Numbered from the stretch's first letter, positions 26,321-36,541 are shown. The stretch: DNA of 64,000 bases from an uncultured Winogradskyella sp. (GCF_947498345.1 NZ_CANMJY010000001.1:186001-250000); one strand, 5' to 3'. Program-made: numbers and translations. The notes: a model not told the origin generated them from the sequence alone.

Positions 26321-26440
26321 TTGGCTACGTGTTTGTGTATGGTTAGTTGCGTGTTTCAGCAACTAATTTAGTAAACAAAAACGAACCAGAGGAAATTCCG
26401 AAGGAATTTCCAAGTAATTAATTATACACGTCTTAAGTTT
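26321..26440 (-). repeat. attC-like palindromic repeat, copy C
   Basis: The left end TTGGCTACGTGTTTGTG mirrors the GTTGTAGCCAG end of copy B apart from loss of the AA of the AAC core. The left arm TTTGTGTATGGTTAGTTGC, the inner hairpin GGAAATTCC GAA GGAATTTCC and the right arm AATTATACACG are present. The GTT core on the right is altered (GTCTTAAG), so this copy may no longer be functional. Confidence 0.8.
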
Positions 26441-26469
26441 GTCTTTCACTAAATTTAAGTAATAAATAG

Positions 26470-26897
26470 AAAGAACAAAAGAGAAGAATAAAACGAGTTG
26501 GAATTTTCGCAACGTTATATTTAATTGCAACTTATCTAATTGTACCAAACGTCGCTCCTACTTTTGGTCGTGAAAAAATAAAAGAAACGGAATTTGTTCA
26601 AGCTCATTCTTTCTTCTATAAACTTGCTAATAGAAATTATGTTAGACCAGAATTAAACAAAGCAATTAGCGAAGTAGCTAGTGACTTTGAAAAACGGAAT
26701 AGTGGAATCAAAATGGTTTATCTAGATGCAAACTTTCCATTCATTGACAAATTTCCTTTACTTCCTCATTTGAGCCATAACGATGGAAAAAAATCGATGT
26801 GTCTTTGATTTACGAAAATCAAAATGGAAAACTAACAAATAAAAAACTTTCAGTAAGTGGATATGGAGCTTATGAAAGTCCAATTGGAAAAATATGA
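26470..26897 (+). pseudogene. Broken gene of unknown function, truncated by an IS end
   Basis: An open frame without a start codon encodes a membrane anchor (VGIFATLYLIATYLIVPNVA) and a well-preserved domain (YLDANFPFIDKFPLLPHLSH, then NDGKK). A frameshift occurs near 26790, after which IDVSLIYENQNGKLTNKK continues in another frame. The sequence runs into the IS6 end remnant at 26884. I recall similar hypothetical proteins in Bacteroidota but cannot assign a function. Confidence 0.7.
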
Positions 26898-26967
26898 CCT
26901 TTGAACATCTAGTTTTATCCCAAAGATAGAATTCTTATAAATTAACGGGTTCAAATGCGACAGAACC
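26884..26967 (-). mobile_element. Solo end of the IS6-family element found at 36804-37578
   Basis: These 84 bases match 37495-37578 with a single difference (26949). They contain the terminal inverted repeat, the transposase promoter region and its first eight codons (MFKGHIFP). No other part of the IS remains here. The orientation is the same as that of the complete copy 10.6 kb away. Confidence 0.9.
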
Positions 26968-27217
26968 CAGTTTGGAATTACTACTTAATTAGCAATATTT
27001 GAAAGGTTGATGTTATTTTTATAATTCATCTTTACTTAAGATTTTAAGTATAGTTTTTATTTTATCTAATCGTTACTAACTTAATATTGCTGCTAGAAAG
27101 TATTGTGGAAATTTTGAATCTTAAGTCTACAATCGCTTTAACCTGATTGAGAAATCATTTTTTATGAGAAATAAATAATTTAAGTAAAACACATATTTGA
27201 TTATCATTGAATGTTAT

Positions 27218-29017
27218 ATGAAAATTTATATACAAACACTACTTTTTATTCTAGTTGTATCTTCCTTGTATTCGCAATCAAAACAAAAAGAAAATAGGCT
27301 TGCCTTAGATATAAAGACAGAAATAGATAGATTATATCCTTATTTTTCAGGCTCAATTTATGTTCAAAACAAGGATTATAAAATTTTCGAACAACATTTT
27401 GGTTATGCAGACTCGATAAATCTTATTCCTAACAATAAGAACACACAATATGGTTTAGCTTCTCTAAGTAAAACATTTACTATGTTAGCGATACTTTCAT
27501 TAAAGGAACAAGAAAAGATTTCGTTAAACGATTCATTGTCTTCTTACTTTAAAGAATTTACTGATCCTAGAGCGAAAAATATTACTATAAAACAATTATT
27601 AGCGCATACTTCTGGTTGGGGTCATTATTGGGAAAATCCAGACTATATTGAAAATAGACATGAATTTGAATCCCATGCTGATTTCCTCTCATTTATTAAA
27701 AAAACACCGTTGTCATTTGATCCAGGAATAGAATATAAATACAGTAATATAGGATATATAATCTTAGGAGCAATTATTGAAAAAGTGAGTGGTATTAGCT
27801 ATGAAGGTTTTGTGCAATCTAATGTTTTTGAAAAGATTGAGATGAAGTATTCATCTATCAAAAAAAATGAAAAGTATAATTATGCAAAACCATATTCGAG
27901 ATCTAATGAAAATATAGCAAGTACTAATAGAAGTTGGGCGGATGGTGGAGCTCACGCATCAGTTGGTGATATTTCAAAGCTGATACACTCTGTCTTTGTA
28001 ACTAAAGATTTTTGTTCTGAAATTAGTGTCAATCAATTATTAGATGGATTCAACGAGGAAGATGATGGAATTTTTGAAATTACAGGTGGCTTCAACGGAA
28101 ATAGTACAGCTCTTCTTTATCATGAACCCACAGGATACTTTTTTTCAGTTCTTTCTAATTTAGATCCGCCAATTTCAGAAGACTTATCTCGAACTCTTAT
28201 TAGTGTAATTATGGAATATGAATCCTCAAGAAAAACTATTCAAATTACAGGCAATACTTATAATAAATCAACAGGTGCAAAAATAGCATATACTAATATA
28301 GGAATATTTAATAGTGGAATTAGTTCTGCATCTGATAAGAATGGTCAATATAAATTAGAGATTCCAGCGGCATATTTTAATGATTCTTTGATTTTCTCTG
28401 CTATTGGCTATAAGCGTGTAAATATTCCCATAAAAAAATTAGCTAATGGGCAAAATTTTGACGTTCCATTACAACCAGTCTTATATACTCTAGATGAAGT
28501 AGTCTTATCAAATGAAAAGCCTAAAAAAAGAATTCTTGGAACCCGAAATGTTAGCCCCCTAGCATCGGGAGTCTATATTGGAGGTGGGAAACCAGGAGCA
28601 TCTTTAGTTACATATATTGAAGTTTCTGATTCTGTAGCCTATTTAAATAAAGTCAAATTACATATAAGAGGAAACAAAAAAACTAAAGCATTCAAACTTA
28701 GATTGAGAATTTTAAAAAACAATAATGGAGAACCAGGTGAAGATTTGTTACAAAAAAGTATTGTAATGACATCTCGAATCAAAAAAGGCTGGATTGTATT
28801 TGATTTGAAAGACGATATTTTAAAATTAAGCGAAAGTGTTTTTGTTGGAATAGAATGGGTTGAAGAACCAGAGAATAAAATAACTGCAAGAAATGCATAT
28901 CCCCGTATTTCTTATGTGACAAGTAAAAACACCGCTTCATTTGCTAGAACAACAAGTTTCAACTTTTGGAAATCAATATCTATAAAACCTATTATTAATT
29001 TAGAGGTTGAATTCTAA
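27218..29017 (+). CDS. Serine hydrolase (class C beta-lactamase fold) with CarboxypepD_reg-like domain
   Basis: I start at the ATG at 27218 (MKIYIQTLLFILVVSSLYSQ, signal peptide), giving 599 residues; a TTG seven codons earlier is less likely. Residues about 25-335 form the beta-lactamase/DD-peptidase domain, with catalytic SLSK (SxxK) and YSN (YxN). From about 345 a CarboxypepD_reg-like beta domain follows (ITGNTYNKSTGAKIAYTNIG), then a beta-rich C-terminal part. The secreted enzyme could cut peptides or esters; the substrate is unknown. About 250 featureless bases lie upstream. Confidence 0.82.
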   Translation: MKIYIQTLLFILVVSSLYSQSKQKENRLALDIKTEIDRLYPYFSGSIYVQNKDYKIFEQHFGYADSINLIPNNKNTQYGLASLSKTFTMLAILSLKEQEKISLNDSLSSYFKEFTDPRAKNITIKQLLAHTSGWGHYWENPDYIENRHEFESHADFLSFIKKTPLSFDPGIEYKYSNIGYIILGAIIEKVSGISYEGFVQSNVFEKIEMKYSSIKKNEKYNYAKPYSRSNENIASTNRSWADGGAHASVGDISKLIHSVFVTKDFCSEISVNQLLDGFNEEDDGIFEITGGFNGNSTALLYHEPTGYFFSVLSNLDPPISEDLSRTLISVIMEYESSRKTIQITGNTYNKSTGAKIAYTNIGIFNSGISSASDKNGQYKLEIPAAYFNDSLIFSAIGYKRVNIPIKKLANGQNFDVPLQPVLYTLDEVVLSNEKPKKRILGTRNVSPLASGVYIGGGKPGASLVTYIEVSDSVAYLNKVKLHIRGNKKTKAFKLRLRILKNNNGEPGEDLLQKSIVMTSRIKKGWIVFDLKDDILKLSESVFVGIEWVEEPENKITARNAYPRISYVTSKNTASFARTTSFNFWKSISIKPIINLEVEF

Positions 29018-29557
29018 TTGGATACATAATAATTCTGCCTGTTTCATTTATGTTATCCTTTGAGGATATATTAGATGTTTTTCAATATTTTTAATCTCTT
29101 CACTTGGCATACTTTCTAATTTGCTTTAATGTTCATAGCCATATATAAAAACTGGGTTATAATTAATAATTATGATCATGCCTTCTTGTCTCTAATTACT
29201 GTTTTGATCTATTGATACTCTAGGGGACTTTCTAAAACTTCAAGGACTTTAATACGAAATGTCTTCAATAGAGAAAATAATTTTATTAGCTTCTATTTTA
29301 ATGCAGAATCTAGGGTGATTATTTTTTACTTCGCGTAAATTTAACTTGAGAAATGGCAATTGAAAGAAAATAAATGAGATGTAGTTTTTGAAGATTGTGT
29401 AAAACGATTTATCAATGTAATATGTTGAAAAGATAAATCAAAAATTACTACTTATATCTTAGGTTTATAAAATAGGTTATAGATAATTAACATAACTTTA
29501 GTTTTTTTTATATAACAAAAGCTTAATTTGTTGTTCATTATTACTAACTAAGGTGTT
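29018..29557. other. 540-bp interval without a recognisable gene
   Basis: AT-rich DNA with no intact gene, repeat copy or terminator that I can support. A short minus-strand stretch (MPSEEIKNIEKHLIYPQRI, ending near 29045) looks like a coding relic but is too short to assign. Confidence 0.4.
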
Positions 29558-30412
29558 ATGGTGGAAAACGAAAACATAGATATACAAGCTATTAATGAGT
29601 CTGGAAATCATATTGTTAATACTAAATGTAAGCAGAAGCAAATTTCGATCGAAAAGTCAGCTTTTTCTATTAAAGTTCCAGTTAAAGGAATGGAACACTA
29701 TAAAGTTGAGAATAAGAATTATGTCGTAAAATCAGGAGAGTTTTTAGTTGTTAATCAAAACCAATCTATTGATGTTTCAATAAAATCCAATCAAGACGTA
29801 ATTGGTAAATGTGTGTATTTAGATGAGAAGATGGTTAATGAAATAATGAATGACATTTTCAATAGAGATTTTCTATCTAGTTGCGATACTACTGTTGATT
29901 TCAACTTATATAATGGTAAGTATAATTTTGGTAATGATGGTCTATCTCGTATGTTGGTAAATCTTGTTAACTGCACTAACACTAATGATAATGAAGAATG
30001 GTATTATAGTATAGCTTTCGAAATGCTTAAGCATCAGATTGGAATAAATAAACTGATGAATCAATTAAATATTTCAAAAGTTTCAACTAAACAAGAACTA
30101 CATTCTAGGTTGAATAAAGCAAAGTCTTTTATTACTGATAACTATCACGAAGATTTAACTATCGATAATATAAGTTTAAATGCAAATATTTCTAAATTTC
30201 ACCTCATAAGAACATTTAAAGATGTCTATGGTGACACACCTTATAATTATTTAACAAAAGTTAGATTGAGTAAAGCAAATGAGCTATTGAGTTATAAAAG
30301 CTTATCTCTGGAAGAAATTGCTTTAAAAACAGGATTTAATGACCGCCAAAATTTATCACGAAACTTTAAAAAATCTTTTGGTTACTCTCCATCAGAATTT
30401 AGAAATTTCTAA
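29558..30412 (+). CDS. AraC-family transcriptional regulator
   Basis: The 284-residue protein has an N-terminal cupin-like sensor (about 1-110) and a C-terminal AraC DNA-binding region with two helix-turn-helix motifs (about 185-284; SLNANISKFHLIRTFKDVYG and TGFNDRQNLSRNFKKSFGYS). The effector is unknown. It lies between two hydrolase genes inside the IS6-flanked segment and may regulate one of them, but no operator is evident. Confidence 0.85.
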   Translation: MVENENIDIQAINESGNHIVNTKCKQKQISIEKSAFSIKVPVKGMEHYKVENKNYVVKSGEFLVVNQNQSIDVSIKSNQDVIGKCVYLDEKMVNEIMNDIFNRDFLSSCDTTVDFNLYNGKYNFGNDGLSRMLVNLVNCTNTNDNEEWYYSIAFEMLKHQIGINKLMNQLNISKVSTKQELHSRLNKAKSFITDNYHEDLTIDNISLNANISKFHLIRTFKDVYGDTPYNYLTKVRLSKANELLSYKSLSLEEIALKTGFNDRQNLSRNFKKSFGYSPSEFRNF

Positions 30413-30897
30413 ATAACTCTAACAAAATAAAGATATTTGGTTTTTCCTCTTTTTAGAAGTACTTATTATAATTAGCAATTTTTATTTGTCTCATTGAATA
30501 TACTTTATTAATCAAGATTAAATATTTAAAGAATATTATTTATTTCTTATGCGCGGATATCTACATTTCTCAAGATAGCCTTAGTAACCAGAATACCATT
30601 TGATTTATTAAAACTAGCCCTTTGGATGATATTAATTCTATTGATAAAATTAGCAATATTTGATAACTGATTCTAATTTGAAATACTGATATTTAACGTC
30701 ATAAATCAATTTCAAAAACAATTTATATGCTTGTTATTATTAGTTCTCACACACAAATAGAATGCAATTAAATACATAAAAATGTTCAAAAAAGCCTCCA
30801 CCATTCTGTATTCTAGTCTGATGATTCTTGTTCTTTCTGGTTTTGGGAATACTACCCATTAGGAGCGCAAAATCAAAGAAACTAAAATACCTGTAAA
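30413..30897. other. 485-bp interval with a short signal-peptide relic
   Basis: No full gene is present. It contains the 26-codon signal-peptide-like frame listed separately at 30782-30862; the rest is AT-rich and featureless. Confidence 0.4.
30782..30862 (+). pseudogene. Truncated secreted-protein gene (26 codons)
   Basis: The frame MFKKASTILYSSLMILVLSG followed by FGNTTH and a stop looks like a Sec signal peptide cut off just after the cleavage region. It lies 35 bases upstream of the PDZ-hydrolase gene. It may be a relic of a lost gene or, less likely, a real small peptide. Confidence 0.4.
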
Positions 30898-32295
30898 ATG
30901 TTAAATATAATGAATAAACTTACTATGCTAATTGCATTATTTATATGTGTTTTTTCCTTTTCGCAAGAACTAGGAAGAAGACCTAATTTAGGTGTTTCAT
31001 TACAGCCTTTAACTCCTGCGATTTCAAAAGAACTTAATTATGAAGGTAACGCTAAAGTATATGTTAAAAAAGTTTCTAAGAATACTACAGGTGATAATTT
31101 AAAGATACAGGAAAAAGATATTTTAATAGATTATGGTGGTGTTCCTGTTGGTTCGGGTTTTTATAATCTTATTAAAGACAAATATAGAGAAGGAGATGAA
31201 ATTACAGCTACCGTTTTTAGAAATGGAAAAGTAAAAAAACTTAAAGGCAAAGTAGTTGGTACAATCAAAGAAAGTTCAGTATATGCTGATATTATATACG
31301 ATCATGTAGATTTCGAAGGCAAATTAAGAAGCATCTTGTATTTACCTAAAGATAAGCTGCAAAAAGATCTTCCTGTAATTTATTATGTGCAAGGCTTTAG
31401 TTGTACCTCAATAGAACAAATTAACAATTATAAGAATAGTTCAGTCAATCAATTAATCGAGGGGTTTATTAAAAAAGGTTATGCCGTTTATAGAGTTGAA
31501 AAATTAGGTATGGGTGACTCTATGAATAATAAACATTGTGTTGAAGTTGATGCAAAAACAGAAATAGATGGATTTAGAGAAGGGCTTAAACGATTAAAAG
31601 AGTATAAATATATTAATAGTAATAATATTTTTATTTGGGGACATTCTTTAGGAGCGATGCAGGCTCCTTTTATTGCAAGAGATATTGGAGTTAGAGGTAT
31701 TATAGGGTATGGTTACGTAGCGAAGTCATGGTATGATTATATCATTGATATATTCACAGTTCAATTACCAATAATAGAGAATATTAGCTATGGAGGTATG
31801 CAAGAAAAAATAAATAGTTTAAGAATGCCATTGTACGAGTTTTTGTATGAAGATGAAAGTTTAAAAACACTTATAGATAAATATCCTGTAGAAGATATGG
31901 AATTCATTTTTAAAGCTTTGGGATATAATGGGCAAACCATTATGGGGCGAAATCCAATTTTTTTACAGAGTTTGAATAAAATGAATTTATTGAAAGAACA
32001 TCAAGAAATTAAAATTTCTACTCTTTCTTTATACGGTGCATCAGATTTAGCGGCCATTGGTGGCGGATTTAGTGTTAAGTTAATAGCTAATGCCATAAAT
32101 CAAGTTGCACCTGGGAAAGGTTTTTATAAAATAATTCCTGAGACAAACCATCATTTATCAAAAGTAGGCAGTATGGAAGATAATGTTAAGGTTTTAAACG
32201 CGAAACAAACTTGGCAAAATGCGCAAGAAAATTTTAATGAAGATATAATTGTTATTACTGATGAATGGATAAAAAAACAAATTATCATGGACTAA
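30898..32295 (+). CDS. Secreted PDZ domain - alpha/beta hydrolase fusion
   Basis: The 465-residue protein has a signal peptide (to FSFSQ, about residue 23), a PDZ-like domain (about 28-115; RRPNLGVSLQPL and KIQEKDILIDYGGVPV) and an alpha/beta hydrolase domain with nucleophile elbow WGHSLGAM and a C-terminal NHH that could hold the catalytic His. It probably acts in the periplasm on an ester or peptide. The PDZ part may bind C-terminal peptides or the membrane. The exact substrate is unknown. Confidence 0.78.
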   Translation: MLNIMNKLTMLIALFICVFSFSQELGRRPNLGVSLQPLTPAISKELNYEGNAKVYVKKVSKNTTGDNLKIQEKDILIDYGGVPVGSGFYNLIKDKYREGDEITATVFRNGKVKKLKGKVVGTIKESSVYADIIYDHVDFEGKLRSILYLPKDKLQKDLPVIYYVQGFSCTSIEQINNYKNSSVNQLIEGFIKKGYAVYRVEKLGMGDSMNNKHCVEVDAKTEIDGFREGLKRLKEYKYINSNNIFIWGHSLGAMQAPFIARDIGVRGIIGYGYVAKSWYDYIIDIFTVQLPIIENISYGGMQEKINSLRMPLYEFLYEDESLKTLIDKYPVEDMEFIFKALGYNGQTIMGRNPIFLQSLNKMNLLKEHQEIKISTLSLYGASDLAAIGGGFSVKLIANAINQVAPGKGFYKIIPETNHHLSKVGSMEDNVKVLNAKQTWQNAQENFNEDIIVITDEWIKKQIIMD

Positions 32296-32431
32296 AATTA
32301 TAAGTGATTCATTTACGAATCATTGAGAAAGAATGTAAAAATGCTATCAACTCTCTGCTACTATCCTCATTGCTTGCATTTTAACGTCCTATAATCAGAA
32401 TTTAATCGAAGTAGAATTAAAATAATAAATT

Positions 32432-33637
32432 ATGAAAACAACCTTATTACTCATTTTAATTTTTTGTTCATCATTAGTTTTAGGACAAGAAAATATTCTA
32501 CAAGCCTCAGGTAAAGTTTGCAAAAACCTAAGTTCTATAGAGTATGAAATAAGTCAAAAACCAGAAAAAGGGAAATACGGATCTCCTACAATTAAAGCAA
32601 ATATAACGCAACAAAAAGCTGATGTCAAAGATATTGGATTTGGAAAAGCTCTAATTAAAGTTACGGGTACAATAGAAGAAAAAGGAGTTTCAGAACCTTT
32701 TTCTTTTTCTTACGATGGAAGTCAGTTTTTATTTCAGCGAGGAGAAAGCAAAGTTAAAAGATATACAAAACCCACTCGTGGAATAGTTATGGGCTTATTA
32801 CAACAGTATTTATTTATGTTGCATATTCGACCTTTCTCTGAGGAAACACCCTATAAACCTTTATCTAACATTTTTCATAAATTTCAGCATGTAGGAGAAG
32901 ATGTTATAAATGAGAGGAAATATCAAATAATTAAAAGTGTTTCAGGTATTTTAATGCCTACTAATAAGAATGGTAAATCACTTCAAACAAAGAATAAAAA
33001 ACCAATACAAGCAGTCCATATTTTCTGGATAGATAGTGAGTCTAAATTACCAATATTTTATACGGATAAATTTAATCATAAGACGATTTCCATAAAGAAG
33101 CTCAATAAGAATTATCAGAAGTCATATTTTACTTTGATAAACAAGAATATTTCTGTACAGAAACGTTCGTATCAAGAAACACAACAAGATATTTCAGGTG
33201 AAAATTTATTGAAAGTGAATAGTCTAGCACCAAAATGGTCTGGTGTTTCGCAAAATGGAGAAAAGTTTTCCTCTGATCAATTAGAAGGGAAGATTGTTTT
33301 AATTGACTTTTGGGGTACATGGTGCCCTCCGTGTATTATAGCAATGCCAATGATCGAGCGATTAGAGCAGTTATATAAGAATAATAAAGATGTAGTGATT
33401 ATAGGTGTGTCAGCAGGAGAAAAAAAGCCCCAAGCGGCAGAAAACTATTTCAAAAATAAAGGTTATAGTTATATACATATTCCTAGTGGCGATGATATAG
33501 CAGCAATTTTTAAGATTAAATCATATCCAACTATGTATGTTATAGACAAATCTGGAATTATAGTTCAGTCAACTAGCGGTTTTGACTCGAATGATTTTGA
33601 ACAATCGAAGATAGTAATTAATAAACATATGAAATAA
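32432..33637 (+). CDS. Secreted TlpA-like thiol-disulfide oxidoreductase
   Basis: The 401-residue protein has a signal peptide (MKTTLLLILIFCSSLVLGQ), an N-terminal beta-rich domain of about 230 residues as found in many Bacteroidota TlpA fusions, and a C-terminal thioredoxin domain (about 262-401) with active site FWGTWCPPC and cis-Pro segment SYPTMYVID. It reduces or isomerises disulfides in the periplasm. The 136-base gap before it holds a short frame (LSATILIACILTSYNQN) resembling another truncated signal peptide. Confidence 0.85.
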   Translation: MKTTLLLILIFCSSLVLGQENILQASGKVCKNLSSIEYEISQKPEKGKYGSPTIKANITQQKADVKDIGFGKALIKVTGTIEEKGVSEPFSFSYDGSQFLFQRGESKVKRYTKPTRGIVMGLLQQYLFMLHIRPFSEETPYKPLSNIFHKFQHVGEDVINERKYQIIKSVSGILMPTNKNGKSLQTKNKKPIQAVHIFWIDSESKLPIFYTDKFNHKTISIKKLNKNYQKSYFTLINKNISVQKRSYQETQQDISGENLLKVNSLAPKWSGVSQNGEKFSSDQLEGKIVLIDFWGTWCPPCIIAMPMIERLEQLYKNNKDVVIIGVSAGEKKPQAAENYFKNKGYSYIHIPSGDDIAAIFKIKSYPTMYVIDKSGIIVQSTSGFDSNDFEQSKIVINKHMK

Positions 33638-33813
33638 CTAGTTTAACACAATAACGGTAAATGATTAGAAGGTGATTGTTAGTTTTATATAAATATGATT
33701 CTGATGTAATTTTCACAATTAATTTATTTTGAAATTTAAATGGCTTTATTATCAAAAACTCAAATTTATAGAAATAAGTTATTTTTCATACTAATTAATA
33801 TTTGCACCTTAAA

Positions 33814-34842
33814 ATGTTGGTGAAAATACTTTCAATAATAAATATAATCATAGCAGTCCAAGCTATCTTTTTAGTTTTTCATTTCTTCTTTAAAAGAAAA
33901 GGAGAAAAAATATTAAATATTTTATTAGGACTACTTTGCTTTTGTTTTGCAATCCTTTCAATAAGAACATGCTACCATTTAAATTCCTTTTTAGGAATAG
34001 AAACATTATTACTTAGAATTTCGCTTCATGTTGCATGGTTTATTGGACCACTACTATTCTTATATGTGCTCTTTTATGAAGAAAAACTTAATAAAAGAAT
34101 AGTTTTTTTTAATACTACTCCTTATGTTTTTATAGCTCTATTTGATATTATTTTTAATAGACACGATTACATTATAAACTTACAAAACCTTTTCATTATT
34201 CAAATCATAATTTATCTAATATTAGCTATTGGACATTGTTTTAAGAATTATAGAAAAGCAAAACAATTTTATAGTTGGATACTACCGTCTTTATTTACGA
34301 TGTCATTTTTAATTTCTTTTTATTTAGTAGCTATGATATTTAGAAATTTTGGTATTGATTTTTTTTCCAATGGATTAATGAGAAATTTTAAATCACTATT
34401 AGCAATACCTATTTTTTATATTGCTTATAAAGAAATGAATTCATCAAATAATTTTGGAATAAAACCTAAAAAATATAAAACGTCTTCACTATCTAAAGAA
34501 AAAAGAGAAATGTATCTTAAAAAGATAGAAAAAGCAATGCAAGAAGAAAAATTATTTATTAATCAGAAATTAACATTACAAGTTCTTTCAAAATCGATAG
34601 GAATACAATCAAAATATATTTCTCAGGTTATCAATCAGAATCTAGATTTAAGTTTTTCAGAATACTTATTACAGTATCGAATAGAGGAAGTAAAGAAAAA
34701 TTTATTTGATCCTAAGAAAGCAAATCTCACAATTTATGGAATAGCCCAAGACTCAGGCTTTTCATCCAATAGTCGGTTTAATTACTTATTTAAAAAAGAT
34801 ACGGGTCTTACACCAAAGCAATTTAGAACTCAAAAAAGGTAG
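33814..34842 (+). CDS. Membrane-bound AraC-type regulator
   Basis: I take the ATG at 33814 (MLVKILSIINIIIAVQ), giving 342 residues; a TTG four codons earlier is possible. About six to seven transmembrane segments occupy residues 1-210. A C-terminal AraC DNA-binding domain follows (about 235-342; LQVLSKSIGIQSKYISQVIN and SGFSSNSRFNYLFKKDTGLT). Such proteins sense an extracytoplasmic signal while bound to the inner membrane. The serine hydrolase gene downstream is the likely partner or target. A truncated relative lies at 37777. Confidence 0.83.
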   Translation: MLVKILSIINIIIAVQAIFLVFHFFFKRKGEKILNILLGLLCFCFAILSIRTCYHLNSFLGIETLLLRISLHVAWFIGPLLFLYVLFYEEKLNKRIVFFNTTPYVFIALFDIIFNRHDYIINLQNLFIIQIIIYLILAIGHCFKNYRKAKQFYSWILPSLFTMSFLISFYLVAMIFRNFGIDFFSNGLMRNFKSLLAIPIFYIAYKEMNSSNNFGIKPKKYKTSSLSKEKREMYLKKIEKAMQEEKLFINQKLTLQVLSKSIGIQSKYISQVINQNLDLSFSEYLLQYRIEEVKKNLFDPKKANLTIYGIAQDSGFSSNSRFNYLFKKDTGLTPKQFRTQKR

Positions 34843-34984
34843 ATTTATTTTGCTATATCATGATATAGGAAATGCTTTTTTTAGTTCATATGTATATGGA
34901 TGCTACATTTATTACTCAATAAAATTTATATCGTCAAAAATGAAAATAAGAATTATTAAGAAAACAAATATTAAAATATTAGAG

Positions 34985-36376
34985 ATGAAAATTAATCTGT
35001 TTAGAGTTATCGTTATGTTATTTTTTTGTCTAGGTTGTATGGCACAACCAGAAGATAAAGTTGAAAAAATACAACAATTATTAGAAGCCAATGTTAATAG
35101 CTTAAAGCCTTTTAGTGGTTCCATTTTAGTAGCTCAAAATGATAAAGTTATCTACAGAGGGGCTTTTGGTTTTGCAGATATTGAAAAAGGAATCAAAAAT
35201 ACTGTAAATTCTAAATACTTCATTGGTTCAATCACCAAGCAATTTACGACTGTTGCTATATTGCAACTAATTGAAAACCGAAAGCTTAGTTTTGAAGATA
35301 AGATGTCTAAATGGCTACCCGAAATCAATGGTTCAGATAAGATTTCTATTCATCATCTATTAACACATCAATCAGGCTTACGGAGAGATTCTCACCAAGA
35401 TTATGATGAAAATGTTTCGCATTTAGAAAGAGCAATGTCTATTAAAAACGACACCTTGCTTTTTGAGCCTGGTGCTAAGGAAACATATTCAAGTGTTGGG
35501 TTTTATGTGTTAACTCATATTATAGAAGAAGCGAGCGGAATGACATACGAAGAATATTTTAAAGAATATATTTTTAAACCTGCTGGAATGAAAAACTCAG
35601 GAGTTAGAAAAAAGAAAGGAGATAACATACTAGGACTTTCCATAGGAATGCACAAATCTCCAGATGAGTTTGGTGTAGACCGTTTAGGATATGCTAAGTA
35701 TTTTGATAGTTACTCATTGGCTGGTGGCGGTGCTTTGTATTCGACAGTTGATGATTTATTTAAATTTTCTTCTGCATTAGAAAGTGGAAAGTTAGTGACC
35801 AAAGAAATGGTTTTGAAAATGAAACAAAAATGGCCAATCAAAGAGGAAAGAAAATCAAGTTTGTATCACAGTTATGGATGGGAGGTTCGAGATTATTCAC
35901 ATTGGAAAAATCCTGTAAAAATGTATGACTTTTCAGGAAGAATATATGGATACAAAGCAATGCACCGCTATTATGAGAAAGATGGAATTGTAATTATTGT
36001 TTTGTGTAATAGTGATTATAGCGAACGAAGCACTTTAGGGTGGACCATTCGAAATATTCTATTAAAAGGGAAATCTAAGCTGCCAAAACATGCTCCTAAA
36101 AAAATCCCTTTTGCTGAATCTATGAAAAAACACCTTGGTATTTATGATTTCCCTTCAGAAGAAACTACAGTAGAGATAAAAATTATAAATGGAAAAATGA
36201 CCTTGACCTCTCATGGAGATAATCCTATCTACATATATCCAGCTGATGAATATACATTTTACTCAGATCTAATACCACTAAAAATTACCTTTGAACCAAC
36301 AACAGATGGGAAAACTCAAAAACTTGAGTTTAATCATGGCGATGAGTTTATTAAAACCATAGAACGAAAAAAATAG
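34985..36376 (+). CDS. Secreted serine hydrolase (class C beta-lactamase/DD-peptidase fold)
   Basis: I choose the ATG at 34985 (MKINLFRVIVMLFFCLGC), a signal peptide, giving 463 residues. A longer frame from 34850 lacks a plausible signal start. The beta-lactamase domain (about 25-345) has SITK (SxxK), YSSVG (Tyr of YxN-like motif, N replaced) and HxG-like SGRIYG. A C-terminal beta domain of about 100 residues follows. It may be an esterase or D-aminopeptidase. It follows the membrane AraC gene by about 140 bases. Confidence 0.8.
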   Translation: MKINLFRVIVMLFFCLGCMAQPEDKVEKIQQLLEANVNSLKPFSGSILVAQNDKVIYRGAFGFADIEKGIKNTVNSKYFIGSITKQFTTVAILQLIENRKLSFEDKMSKWLPEINGSDKISIHHLLTHQSGLRRDSHQDYDENVSHLERAMSIKNDTLLFEPGAKETYSSVGFYVLTHIIEEASGMTYEEYFKEYIFKPAGMKNSGVRKKKGDNILGLSIGMHKSPDEFGVDRLGYAKYFDSYSLAGGGALYSTVDDLFKFSSALESGKLVTKEMVLKMKQKWPIKEERKSSLYHSYGWEVRDYSHWKNPVKMYDFSGRIYGYKAMHRYYEKDGIVIIVLCNSDYSERSTLGWTIRNILLKGKSKLPKHAPKKIPFAESMKKHLGIYDFPSEETTVEIKIINGKMTLTSHGDNPIYIYPADEYTFYSDLIPLKITFEPTTDGKTQKLEFNHGDEFIKTIERKK

Positions 36377-36541
36377 CAATATTTGAAGGGCATTACTCAT
36401 TGATTACGTAGTTTTTTGTTTTAAAACATACGTTGATGAACATTTCCATAAGATTTGTGCTACCCTGTTCTTTTTTCTTGTTTTATTATATAGTCAACAT
36501 TAATATAATATTTCAAAAAAGACAGAAATAAATTACATGTC
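36377..36541. other. Intergenic part upstream of a decayed gene
   Basis: AT-rich DNA with no gene visible. It contains a T-rich stretch around 36470-36490 but no terminator hairpin that I can support. Together with the following relic it forms a 480-bp interval without an intact gene. Confidence 0.35.
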
